Part shown: positions 11,291 through 22,230 of the stretch, in pieces
How the letters are laid out: each line of letters starts with the position of its first letter
How positions within the stretch are numbered: position 1 is the first letter of the stretch
Assembly (NCBI GenBank): GCA_973895155.1
Contig: OZ316893.1
Location: 16,926,001-16,990,000, forward strand
Direction: 5' to 3'
DNA from: Marsupella aquatica
Lineage: Eukaryota > Marchantiophyta
DNA length: 64,000 nucleotides
Notes under the pieces: generated by a model
What the model saw: only the letters and a program-made list of their open reading frames with translations
The model's database searches: none
Told to the model about the DNA's origin: nothing
Position numbers and translations under genes: made by a program

Positions 11291-14200
11291 AAGGAGCTTA
11301 AGTGACTTTTCTCCTAAAAAACTACCTAATACCTGCTCCATGTCATACCAGGGTCACAAAGGATTGACAAAACTTATGAAATGTGCTTGCAAGTTCTGAT
11401 CAGACCATATATAAGTAGTTTCAACTCTCTACTTCTAGAGAGGTAGTCCCCGCAACTACTTTTGGACTCACCCACCTCCTCTCTCTACTCCAAGGAGTAG
11501 CAAGGGGGATATCCATTCTAAGCTATCACCTTAGAGTAGACCCTCACAAAACACCCAAGAACCCAAAGTACTTTCCTCTTCAAGCTTAAGCCCCCCTTAG
11601 ACCCTCAAAGTAGTGTTACCCTTTAACCTTGCCCCCTAGCCTTGATTTGGGCCCACACTTCCCCTATTAGCTCTTAGAGATAACTCTTCTCTCTAAGGAC
11701 TCTTCATCTTGTTCTCACACAAGGCAAGGTACTTTCCACCCTCAAGAATGATACAATCTTCTCTAAGTCCCAAAGTAGTGCTCCACCTTAACCTTGCCTC
11801 CCTGGCCTTGGTTGTGTACCAGCACATCCCCTTCAAGCTTAGACCAAGATTGTACCCTAACATGGACTCTTCTCTTGCCCTTATACACTTCAAATTCCCT
11901 CACACTTAATGGTCACAATGAAGATTGAGAAGACTCTTGTCATTGCATACTCAATCCTTACAACAAAAGATCTTCTACAAAATCCTCACACTAAGTATGG
12001 ACCTCACCTCCTTCTCAAGCTTAGCCCCAACTTAGCAAGGTAGAGCCTCTACTTTGAGAACTTTGAATTCTGGTCCCTAACAAAGGTAAACTTCCTCATT
12101 ATATACTATTCTCCTTCCACACCACACCAAGCTTGACCTGGGGTCCAACTATACCTCCCCAAGTCCTCATAACACACAAAGTCCAACTCTATAGTTCATA
12201 GCCCACTCTACAACCTGTTGTTTTGACTCCTTCCAAGCCCTGGAACATGCCACACATGATTTGCATGTTTTGACCTCCAAACCTGCTTTCACTTATGGTT
12301 CTCCTTACCAGCTTTCCAATTCACTTGAAAGCTCGCAAAAAGAGTGAGTGAATCTCAAGTTATGCCTAGTCAAAGTTGACCTTATTTTACTTATAACCCT
12401 TTTACTACCCTAAGTAAACTACCCCATATACTTACTTCTCTTAACTTGATGGACTTACCTAGAGCCTAACTAAAGTGGTATGGGTGCGAGAAAGGTCAGT
12501 CCCTAAATCTGGTGTTCATTCCTCTATGTTGGCTCCGATTTGCAAGATATTGGGACCCCCTCTTGGCCTTGGCTAAAAATATATTTGGGTGGTTCTTTTT
12601 CTGGGTTTCCACCTTCACCAAGGGGTGCCTCACCTTCCCCTAACTCAGCACAAAATATTTGGGCCCCGACAAATACCCCTAGCCCAAGTTATGTCCGTTT
12701 TCCCAAGGTCTTTATTTGTGAGTAAGTAACCTTCCGGTTTTTGTTTTAACCAGGTCCGACTGAGCTTGGGTTAACCCAAGCCTAGGTTAACTTAAGTAGA
12801 TGCTATGTGTCAGGATGGGAGGACTCCAAGATTTACTCACGTTTCTTATGAAGAATTTGATAAGGACATCAATTTTTGTAGTCATTTTCCTGTCTTGAAT
12901 TCAATCTGAAATGGCAACATTCTCTATTGGATTCAAATGGCAGCAGGTCAATCGATAGCTCAGCCAGGTTTGCAGCAGCCTTCTCAATCCACCTCAAGCC
13001 ATCCAGCCTTGCAGGTGATTCAAAATTGCAGCAGAATTTTGCAGTAGCCATAGCCCACCAATTCGCAGCTAGCCCTCTTTCTTCCTTGCAGCTGGTCCTT
13101 ACTGATTCACTATTACATTCAATCAATTTGCCAACAGCCTAGCTCTATTCTCCAGCAGCCAGCCATAGCTTGCCCTTCTCAATGTCGTAGCTAGCAGAGC
13201 AACAACACTATTGAGCTTGCAACATGCTTACTAATTAGTTAGCCATCCCTTTTTTTTGCAACTCAGCCAGCACTTAGCATCTCGCGCTTGAAGCTAGCCC
13301 TCTAATTCTTGTGCAGTAGCCAGTCTGATCAGCCGCCAGCCCTTCAATTTCGTAACCCACCATAGCTCACAGCCAGCCAGCCAACTCTTGATCAACAATA
13401 GTCCATTTTCTCCATAGCAAGTAGCTCAATTCCAATCAGCAGCATCAAGGCAACCAGCCAAGTCTGATCAGCAGCATGTAGCCAGGTCAATTCAAGCGGC
13501 TCTTCCTTCAATTCAGTCGCCCTTGTGCTCAATTGGCACCTCAAGCAACACGCAACATCTTTGGACAGCCTCCTTGTGTTTGACTTTCTCACCGACCTCT
13601 TGCTTGAGTCGTGGCTTATATTGTGCATCGTCGTTCCAACACTTAGAAAAAATTTCTGGATTTATTTTTGGAAAAAACAGCCTTCCCTAGCTGTTTTGGA
13701 CAGCCCCCAAAAATCATCCATGAGTCCAAAATAACTTTTGAGTAGATCCACATATTCCCTGGACATAGGACTATGTCCTGGTTTACTAAGATTTAAACAA
13801 AACCCTATAATTAATTTTATATAATTAGGTAAATAGGGTTAATTCTTATGTTTTCCAAAATTCTTCTCAACTTCGAGATGCTCCCAAAAAGTAAGCAAAG
13901 GTAACCAAGTACTCCCACAAGTTTCCAGGGATAGAAGGGTCACTAGTAAACTTATATTTTGACTTATTCCCTAATGTTTTTCCCATTAGCTATTTTTCCC
14001 AGGACCCGCTATTTTATTAATGTAAGTCCCACCAAAACACAAGGAAACCCTAGGTTGAGACCCCACTTGACGTCATACTTCACAAGGGTGCTCTAAGGAC
14101 CTCCTAGCATCTATGGGAAAAATCTTTAACCAAAACTAAGACTTCAAGTATCGGGTCATTTTCCGGCCCAATTTAGTCACCTATTCTAACTAAGGACAGA

Positions 14201-14495
14201 ACATTTGCTGCCCTACCATAAAGACCTCACTATCCTTTACACTTTCTTAGAACAACATATCTTCTTCCTTACATTATTTCCTACTAGCCTTCCCTAGATA
14301 CTTAGGGTTGCAAACACTAAATACTTTGCTAACACTAAAACGTCTTTCTTACTATCACTTGTTCAAAAACCAAAAAAATGACAAATTTCTTACATAAACC
14401 TATATCAAGCCATTCCATGCAAGGTCAACCCAGTCAACGCCATCCCTACAAGGGATGATACATGGAAGGGTTGGGCGACGGTCACACCGCAAGCG
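11291..14495. other. No gene recognised, CT-rich and AGC-rich non-coding sequence
   Basis: 11300-12500 is CT-rich on the plus strand with repeated phrases such as 'CTTCAAGCTTA' and 'CACACTTA'. 12765-12780 is a perfect 16-bp palindrome, CTTGGGTTAACCCAAG, followed by a second TTAAC pair. 12930-13480 is rich in CAGC/AGCC words. Short ORFs show no family motifs. It may be a decayed retrotransposon LTR or leader ahead of the ORF at 14496, but no terminal repeats were found. Confidence 0.35.
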
Positions 14496-14924
14496 GTGCA
14501 GTTATATTTTGCACGAGAAGAGGATGCATGTTTTACAGCCATGCAGTCCCAAAAGTACCAAGGCTTCATGGCCGGATCTGGCTTGGAGACCTTTGTTAGA
14601 TTATCGTGGCTGAAACCGGAGGTGCCGGAATCAGACTTGCTGGAATTCGTGGGATCATGGGATCACGAGGCAAATGCAACCAGGGTATATGGGAGGGAAT
14701 TCTATCTCACTCCCAAGGTGATTGCCAAAGTATTTGGCTTGCTGATAGGCAATAAGACCAAGGTAGACACCCAAAAGAACTTGTCAGATAAGGAGTTTAG
14801 GTTGTTTCCCGGGCCATCAACAAAGAATGGCTTCTTCCGGAACACCTGCACCAACCCGCACATTGGAGAAATGATTGATTTCTTGCGGGTGACAATGCAC
14901 TGCAATTTATCTAATATTAACTAA
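14496..14924 (+). pseudogene. Plant-mobile-domain-like ORF fragment
   Basis: 142 codons. Residues 25-90 have the pattern 'KYQGFMAGSGLETFVRLSW', 'LLEFVGSWD' and 'REFYLTPKVIAKVFGLLIG'. This resembles the N-terminal part of plant transposon/retrotransposon mobile-domain-like proteins, in which a hydrophobic helix pair is followed by a 'gLp.G' turn. The minus-strand ORF at 18905-19486 shows a similar arrangement ('EERLRMIFGLPEG'). The frame ends at a stop after 'HCNLSNIN' with no recognisable continuation, so it is a fragment. The ATG is inside the domain and the real start may be upstream. Function unknown. Confidence 0.4.
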
Positions 14925-15868
14925 CTCTGAAGATTCTTTTGTCCAAAGTTGAAGGATGAAATTTCCAAAACATTCATTTCAAAATTCCAAAAAGGTGATC
15001 TGAAATTTCCAAAACTCAAAATTGAAGTTTCCAAAAGCATACTTTTAAATTTCCAAAACCTAGTCCATTGGATGAATTACGAAAGGCAATGAAAAAAGGA
15101 CTCCTTCGAATGAATGACTGAAATTACATCTTTATAATAAATGGGACACTAACGGTGGTGCCGTACATATAATTTGATATCCCTTCTCCATGGGACTTCA
15201 TTGTTGGGTTGTTTGCTAACTACAACACCGTCTTCCGCTAAAGTGACTACAAAGTTGAATCTCAACCTTGGCCAACACATATTTGACTAGACAACTACAC
15301 TAATCATATCAAGAATATTTGTGAACTAACAAATGAAGGATAGCTTTGTCATAGACACCCATTTCTCCTCTTCGCTCTCTTGGGCCCCTGCCGCCCTTGC
15401 CCTCTATCCTAAACTCCGTCCATCTTCCAAAACCCCTGCCGAAGCCTCCCCTCTCCCCTTCGCATTCCGCCATAGTCCAATTGTGTCCGCCTTCAAGCTG
15501 AAATGACTCCTCTTCTCCTCTCCTATGCTACTGGGCCAAACCGAAAGGAATGATTCCAGGGTTGCGCATTGCCCTTTACCCCTCCCTCCCCATGGGGCTA
15601 GTTCTAATCTATATGAAACATATTCACTAAATTATATCCCTAATATGAACTACTATGTCCTACCTACTCTTTACTCTAACCTTGAGTTGAGTGTAGAACT
15701 CTACAGAATTTTGATGTTTGTCTGTGAACTTTGTTGACTACTTTCACAAACTCCCTAAAATTTGTGGCCTTTTGCACATTGATTAGTTTCATGCTGAGTG
15801 AAGTCTTCCTTACGCGACATCCACAATATGATCTCTATGTGCCAAGGAGTAAGTTCTAAAGTTGTCAG
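14925..15868. other. No gene recognised
   Basis: AT-rich sequence. 14980-15065 has repeated 'AAATTTCCAAAA' phrases in tandem. The ORF at 15525-15737 has no recognisable domain. Nothing else seen. Confidence 0.4.
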
Positions 15869-16687
15869 TTTTTTTGTTTGTTTTTTATTGAAACCCGCAA
15901 AAACCCACGAGAAGGGGGGCCCAACAGGGCAACATAAACATGGGCAGCATAGTGCAACCTAGGTGAGACCAAAATGAGCACACAAGTGCAAAGGCACAAA
16001 GAAGTGTTCCTAGCCAACTAAAGTAGAATGCATAAGCAAGTATTGCTTCAACTAGAAAGCCATGCATCCGGATGAGTGACCCACCTAAGACGTTCCTGAC
16101 TGACTAATTCTTTGACTTGCAGTAATCTAGTATGTTTTCTACTAGGACCCGAGGCTTCACAAAGGCCATGCAAGGAGTCTAACATATCTGAAAGGAGTAG
16201 ATTCAGATTAAACCTTCTACTGTTGACACGATTAAAGAGCTGCTCATTCTGTGCCAGCCAGAGAGTCCACAGCACGTGGTAAACCACAAAGACCCAAATG
16301 GTTCTCTCAATTTTGGTGCAACCAGTGACTTCCAAGACAGAGAATAAATTCAAATGTCTCCAAGAAGTGACACCCGGAAAAGTCCACCCAGCCAGCTGCC
16401 AGCACCTCTTAGCGAAGGGACATGTGAAGAAAAGATGAGGAATTGTTTCAAGAACATTGGTGCACAGTAGGCAGCTTCCATCTCCTTTACCAATCTTTCT
16501 AGCTCGTGTTCTAGTGAATAACCCTTGAGCAGCTAATCTCCAAAGGAATAAGCGGCCTTTTAACGGTAAATCAGATGACCATTAAGCATTCCAGAATTTG
16601 TTCCATTCAAGGTCAGAAAAAGAAATGCTCCAAATCCCGTTAAGCCTCAAAGAATCAGAGCCTTTCGGTCAAATCAGATGATACATA
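15869..16687 (-). pseudogene. 3' end of an L1-type LINE (zf-RVT domain), truncated
   Basis: A T-rich tract at 15869-15887 is the poly-A tail of a minus-strand LINE. Reading leftward from 16680, the C-terminal ORF2 region shows a zf-RVT segment ('GRLFLWRLAAQGLF', 'CLLCTNVLETIPHLFFTC'), then 'HVLWTLWLAQNEQLFNR'. The same blocks occur in the LINE at 47017-54430 ('CTLCSGVVETIPHIFFDC', 'QTLWSLWLARNGQTFDR'), so both belong to one family. The reverse transcriptase and endonuclease are absent. The fragment stops where a CACTA terminus begins at 16688, so it is either 5' truncated or split by that element. Confidence 0.8.
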
Positions 16688-16728
16688 CACTAGTAGAAAA
16701 TGGGGCCTTTTATGACTATGACTGTCAC
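16688..16728 (+). mobile_element. CACTA left terminus
   Basis: CACTAGTAGAAAATGGGGCC at 16688-16707 is a typical plant CACTA end and shares its first 12 bases with the element ending at 4292. TATGACTATGACTGTCAC follows. ATGAC/GTCAT words recur densely at 20740-22100, which looks like the opposite subterminal array of the same element. No matching right terminus was found before the copia at 22.2 kb. Confidence 0.55.
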
Positions 16729-17625
16729 GTCGTCGGCTTCGGCCTTAACTCAGACTTCAGCTTAGACGGGCACATCCCTCGTAAATCTGAGGGTTCGGGC
16801 AGGAAGGGAAGCACATAATGCACCTTATTCTCGTAAACTAGCGCTAAGTGCGCATACTGCTAAATACGGACACCTCCTAGGTATGGTTTGTGTTCCGCCG
16901 CCGGAACGTACCTTAGTTGATAGCAGGATCGACCCCGGCTTAAGGGCTTCTAAGCCTTCGTGCTGTCCGCCTTCGATCCGGATTCGATGATACAGGTCCT
17001 CAACCCGTGCTCGCAACCACTTATCCGTAGGCTGCAGCCTGTGCATGTCTCGGGTAGTGCGTTTTGCCTGGCGCTGCCACCCATATACGAGAAACCCACA
17101 CACATACACGCGCACATGCATACAATCTCGATTTACACGAAGGAAAATGATGGGAAAGGATTTTACTACAAAGGGAACATATGCGTACACTTAGTTGACC
17201 CGACAGCCCCGGAATGAACAGGTTCAAGGCCGAGGGTGCACACTACAACGAAGCCCGGCTCCGCACTCGCCCGACGAGCTTAGTCCTACCCCCCCCCTTG
17301 GTACTCTTTCATTCCCAGAGGTTGGGACTCCCCGCATATACCGCGGACGTCCAACTCTGAAACTAAAAACAACCCCCCCTTGCCTCTACCGAGGGGTGCA
17401 CTAAATACTAAGGGCCGAGGGACGGGGTGTCCTCTCGCCAAAGATTCGCTGACTAAGGTCCTAACTAAGCTGACAGTCAGGCCGGAAAATGGCTGTGTCT
17501 TATTAGAAGATCCTAATCTACGCAGGCTAGACAGCATGGCAGCGCTGGTGTACCTAAGGCAGGTGCCTGTCCCAAGAGCCTGACTAAGCTAGTCCTAATC
17601 CTAATCTATTCCTACTCCGCTGCTA
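16729..17625. other. GC-rich non-coding segment 3' of the coiled-coil gene
   Basis: No gene. It contains 'GTGTTCCGCCGCCGGAACGT' near 16890. A similar phrase, 'GTATTCCGCCCCCGGAATGT', occurs near 62034 on the 3' side of the other coiled-coil gene, suggesting a shared 3' region of one element family. Confidence 0.45.
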
Positions 17626-20208
17626 ATGCCTGGCACGCTTGCCAGAGCCGCCCGAATGGGAGCGGCCATCCCGCTGCCTTCGAAGCCTGTCATTGTCCAC
17701 CTTGAGGAGCTGGACCTGGTCCAGCAGAGATTCATTCTCTCGCCTCGCCGCGTCCATCTCCTCTGCTGCCTCTTGACATGCCTCCTCCAGCTGCTGGGCG
17801 TCGCTTGTCAGTTTACCCGGCAGCTGGTCCTACTTCTCGGCCTCGGTTTGGAGCCGTGCCACCTCGGCCTGCAGCGTGGCTATCTCCGTCGTGTCCCGCT
17901 GGGCCCGTTCCTCGGCCTCCTCCAGGTCTTTGTGCTAGGTGACAGTTTGATTCTTCAAACTGTCAATCTGGTTCCGGAGTCGTGTAATCTCGGCCTCGTT
18001 CCCAGCTTTGGCCTGTTCGGCTAGGGCGGTAAGAGCGTGCGCCTTTGCTAACAACTCATCGGCGGCTGCAACCTTGGGTTGTAGTTGCACAAGCTCAGCC
18101 TCTTGAGCCGCAACTTTGTTCTTTAGGTACACGGACTCCACCCGGTACCGCTCTATCCTCTGAAGGGCCTCTGACTGGGCCCGACCTACCTTTACTGCGG
18201 CAACCAACTCCTGATTGAAGAAACAGGCTACCTTCCCGGGCCATGAACTCCCCGGTATCCCGGGCAATTTGATGAGAGAAATCTCCCATAAGCCCGTTCA
18301 GAAATGTACCCGGTACGAAGAGTTCCGGGTGGTCCAGGTTGTGTCTGTCCAGAGTTGGGCACGGGCAGACGTCAACACGCGCGGGGGCCGGGGCAGTGAC
18401 GTCCAGCCCTGGGGACGTAATGTTGGAAGGGGCTGGAGTGTCCTCCTGCAGCAATGTCCGATTCTCTGGAATAGCCACCGGTGGGTCTTTGGGAGACCCG
18501 GGCTCGGGTAAGACCTTCGCCGTACCAACTTCTGTACTTAGCCCGGCTTGTTGGGTCGCATCAACAGTTCCGACAACCGACCCATCCGGTACCTCCTCGG
18601 TTACGACTACAGCTACTTGTGGAGGTGGGGTGGGTGAAGCTGGCGTGTCCGCTGGACTCCGGGCCTCGGGTTGGGGCCGTCTCTCCAAGGCCGGGAAAAC
18701 CCACCTAGCTAGGACCAGCTTTGTAACGTTGACACGGGGAAGGGTTCGTCGATCAAACCGGGCGTACCACTCAAGAATGATCTCGATGTGGCTAGCGAAA
18801 TATGCCTTCCCGCCAATGTACAACGTCTTCCTTCGCCGCTCCATCTCTTCATGGAATTTCTTAGCGAAGTACGACGCCCACTTCCTAGGTCGATAGTTCT
18901 CGACCTAGATAACCTGGGCGGCGGAGATCTCCCCCCGGGGTTCCATCATGTGGAGGGCGTACCTCTGGAACTCCAGTCGCTCAGCTATCTCAGGGATGAG
19001 GCAGGTCCTCATCACGAACCCGTTGTCCACTGCTCCCTCTGAGGGAAAACTTGAAGATTGGTACTTGGCTCCCTTGCCCCCGGGAGCCCATGATTCGACT
19101 CGATGGTCACCTTCGGGTAACCCAAAGATCATCCTGAGCCGTTCTTCCGTGAGGGACATACTCCTTCCCCGCAGCCGAGTATGTTGACGCGTGTCGTCAT
19201 AATTCCTGACGAACTCCGTCATGTCCTCCCCGTAGTACCTGCAAGTGTTCCAGGGGAGGGAGGCGAGGTGCTCGAATCCCTGAGTCTTCAGGTACACCGC
19301 ATGTTTGGGATGGAGGATGTTTTTGTGAACGTTTTCCCCCATGCGGTGCATCGTCACCTTGGCTACGGCTACTGTGGCCAACGGTAACCCGGATGCAGTG
19401 GCGGATTCCTTCCTCTTCTTCCCCCGTGACTGGCTCGGGGAAGGTGACACTTCCCCATCCTCCCGATCGGGCCTGGGTAGTGCCACTGCCGTTAGTACAG
19501 GCCCGGGGCGGCCACGGTCACCATGTTGTCTGCCGGGGCCGCTCCTGGGGTCAGAGCAGGGGGTGGGGACAATATAGTGTCGGCCCCCTGAGCGCTTGTT
19601 CCTCTGGGCCGCCTGGTCAAGGGTGGGGTAGCCTCGTCGTCATCGCTAAGATCCACAGCATTGATGACGGAGCGTACTTGTGCTGGCTGGGCGATTGGTG
19701 GTGGGGTTTGGCTAGGCTGCGGCTGAGGCTGAAGCTGAGCCTGAGGTTGAGCCTGAGGTTGCATGGGTACAGGTACGGGTACGAGTACGGGTTCGACTGA
19801 GTTGGTCATGTTGGTTGATGGCCGAGTTCCCATGAAGCTCTGTAGGTGCTCGTAGAAGTTCTCCAAAGCGAGTGCAGACAACCTTGTCAAACGGGTAGTG
19901 CTGGACTCGCTGTTGATGATAGCCCGAACCTGAGCAGGGATGTGGTCGAAGTGATGTCGTTGCAAGTCGATCGTACCCGGGATATTGAAGACCTTGTCCG
20001 GAAGCCGAAGCAATGCTTCCCAGAAACCGATATATTTGTCTCCGTTGAAGAAGTACCCAGATACCTCTATTGGTTGGTAAAGCTCGCTCTGAGACGGGTA
20101 GTCAAAGTTAAGGATGTAGTGGTGTCGTCCTGCTAGGCGGATGGCTCTCTCGTACTCGCGTTGGATTTCGTATCGGCGCGGGTTGGCGTGTTTCAATGAG
20201 TCGGCCAA
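17626..20208 (-). pseudogene. Mobile-domain/coiled-coil protein of a GC-rich element, decayed
   Basis: Three consecutive minus-strand parts. 20208-19492 has 'RRYEIQREYERAIRLAGRHH', 'IGFWEALLRLPDKVFNIPG' and a Pro/Gln-rich tail; its first codon is TTG, so the start is uncertain. 19486-18908 is mobile-domain-like ('GFEHLASLPWNTCRYYGEDM', 'EERLRMIFGLPEGDHRVESW'). 18904-17626 has 'RPRKWASYFAKKFHEEMER', a Pro-rich linker and a long coiled coil (heptads from about 18200 to 17640, 'EITRLRNQIDSLKNQ'). A TAG at 18905-18907 lies in frame between the second and third parts, and at least two frame changes occur elsewhere. I see no protease, integrase or RT. It may be a gag-like or TNPA-like gene. A related coiled-coil gene is at 62726-63995. 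Confidence 0.5.
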
Positions 20209-20738
20209 GTGCCTTCCGGTAGATAGGAACTGCGTCTAGAATCGAATGGCCGAGCTGGAGAGGATCGTGTACGACATTCAGAGGATATAGTAGTGGCGAC
20301 TTAGAGCGAACGAGAGAGCTGGGGTCGAAGCTGGCGCGTGGACTGATGGACTGGTGCACTACAAAGGGTTGGCTCCCCTTTTATACCTTGAGGGCTTGTC
20401 GATCCCCCAACGTCTCCTCGACGCCCATAGGCTGAACCGCTCACGCTTGTGGTGTACCGGCCACTCCGCCGGTCTGAGTCAGCGCGTGTCAGTGGCCGCT
20501 TCCTTAAGTTCGTTATACGGACCCGAGGGAGGGGCCCCTCCACGCTCGTAACCCGAGTGTGCGAATAGCGACCCGCCGCCAGTCCGAACCTAAATTCCCC
20601 CTTATTGCCTAATGATGTCCTACCCATAATGATTACCTAAATACTGTCATTATGCTAATAATAGCGGCCTAAGACACTCCTAATGCGCGTGCTAAGCGCA
20701 GTTAGACCGAATCACTCATTAACCGCCGTACCGGCGGC
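20209..20738 (-). other. 5' flank of the mobile-domain/coiled-coil gene
   Basis: GC-rich upstream part. A minus ORF at 20359-20108 ('LQLGHSILDAVPIYRKALG') overlaps the start of the gene in another frame and may be its true 5' part, displaced by a frameshift. No promoter motif identified. Confidence 0.3.
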
Positions 20739-22226
20739 GTCACAATGACACATATGACTTATGTGCTCAAATGATAAAATATGTAAATGACATAACATAA
20801 ATGACATTGAAATGACTGTCCAAAATGACGGGGTGCAAAAAATGACTAATACTTGCAATAGTGTCATTTAAACCAATGAGCCAAATGACTTTGACTGCTA
20901 TAATGACAACAATCATGAGTTGTAGTCATTTTGGACAGTCTTTGTGAATGACACAATTAACAAAAACTCTGACATATCAGTGTTTCACATATGGGAAGTC
21001 ATTTCAGACAACTGTGACTAATGACTAATAAATCAAATATGCAAATATCAGTGTTTAAAAATGTTAGTAGTCATTTAAACCAAAAGTGATAAATGACATG
21101 ATAAACAACATATGACTATTTTGAGGTTTATGGTTTAGGGTATGATTAGTCATCCAAAATGTATGGTAGTATATATCGTGGTACTAGTGGCACTCACATA
21201 TTAGATTTGAAATACATTTAGAGACCTAACAAGCCTTCTTTTGTTGTGAGTCTCATCATTAAATTGATGTACAACTTAAGGCTTGATAATCTCTAATAAG
21301 TATGTACATTTACATATACTTGCACCCATTCATTACAACTTTCCTATATATGCCAAGGACTCCTGAAGTGTTTACATTCCTTAAGCTGTATTCACATTTC
21401 ACATGTTGGAGTATATATGGGGGCATGCAAGGTTGCCAAATAACACTCTCGGGCATAGGTCTAGGGTTTAAGGTTTAGACTTTAGGTACTACATGCCTAT
21501 ATTTGCTCATGTCATTTTTTTCAATATATTATTCATGTTATTTGCAAAGGATTCCCAATCATTTTTGCTCTCACTCAACTTTCTAGTCATTTGACAAGTG
21601 CCGCTAGATGTCATTTATGCAAATGTCATTTGGGATGTCAATGTTGTGGTCATGTATGTCATGCAGAATATGACTCTTAAGAGCTTTTGGTGGCTGATTG
21701 ACCCCATTGGTGATAGGGGCCGGCCATTAAGGATGATACCCACTTCACATGGTGCGGGATAGGGTACTTGACAACCGTGGGCCACTGGTTATGCCATTTG
21801 GCCTCCACAACACTTTTTAAAATACACATTTTGCATCATGGAAGGGCATCACCCAACTTTGGGCAAAACATTCCCAAGTTGTATGACTTTGGAGTCATTT
21901 GCCCAAAGGGGTGCAAATCATTCTAATTTGGTCATTTGCAAGGGATCTTGAGTCATTTGTGCGTGTGACTAAAGGTTTTTGTCATTTGTGGAGTGCCGAG
22001 GGGTGTCATTTAAGCAAATGACACAAAAATAAGTCATTGATGATGTCAATGCGGCAGTCAAGCATGCCATGGACAATATGACTCCTTGGGGTCTTTGGGG
22101 GCTTATTCACAATATACGTGATCGTAGCCGGCCATTAGGGATGCTACCCACTCCACATGGTGCGGGATGGGGTACTTGTACACCCTGAGCCACTAGTTAT
22201 GCCCCTTGGCCTCCACAACACTTTTT
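20739..22226. repeat. ATGAC/GTCAT word array with a tandem duplication
   Basis: No gene. AATGAC, GTCATTT and ATATGAC words occur dozens of times in both orientations, as in a CACTA subterminal array. A unit at about 21595-21825 recurs at about 21975-22220. Both contain 'GGCCGGCCATTA'/'AGCCGGCCATTA', 'CACATGGTGCGGGAT' and 'TTGGCCTCCACAACACTTTT'. The second unit ends exactly where copia coding sequence begins (22227). Confidence 0.55.
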
Positions 22227-22230
22227 CCGA

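Noticed and set aside
13941-13961. CACTAGTAAAC as a possible CACTA left end
   Set aside because: It lacks the AGAAA/ACATTT continuation, a subterminal array or any partner terminus.
16724-20743. GTCAC on both sides of the GC-rich block as a 5-bp target duplication
   Set aside because: GTCA is part of the surrounding ATGAC/GTCAT array, so a 5-base match is expected by chance; no terminal repeats lie inside it.
21174-21190. GTACTAGTG as the right end of the CACTA starting at 16688
   Set aside because: Beyond CACTAGTA the reversed sequence does not match the left end, and the flanking bases do not repeat ATA.
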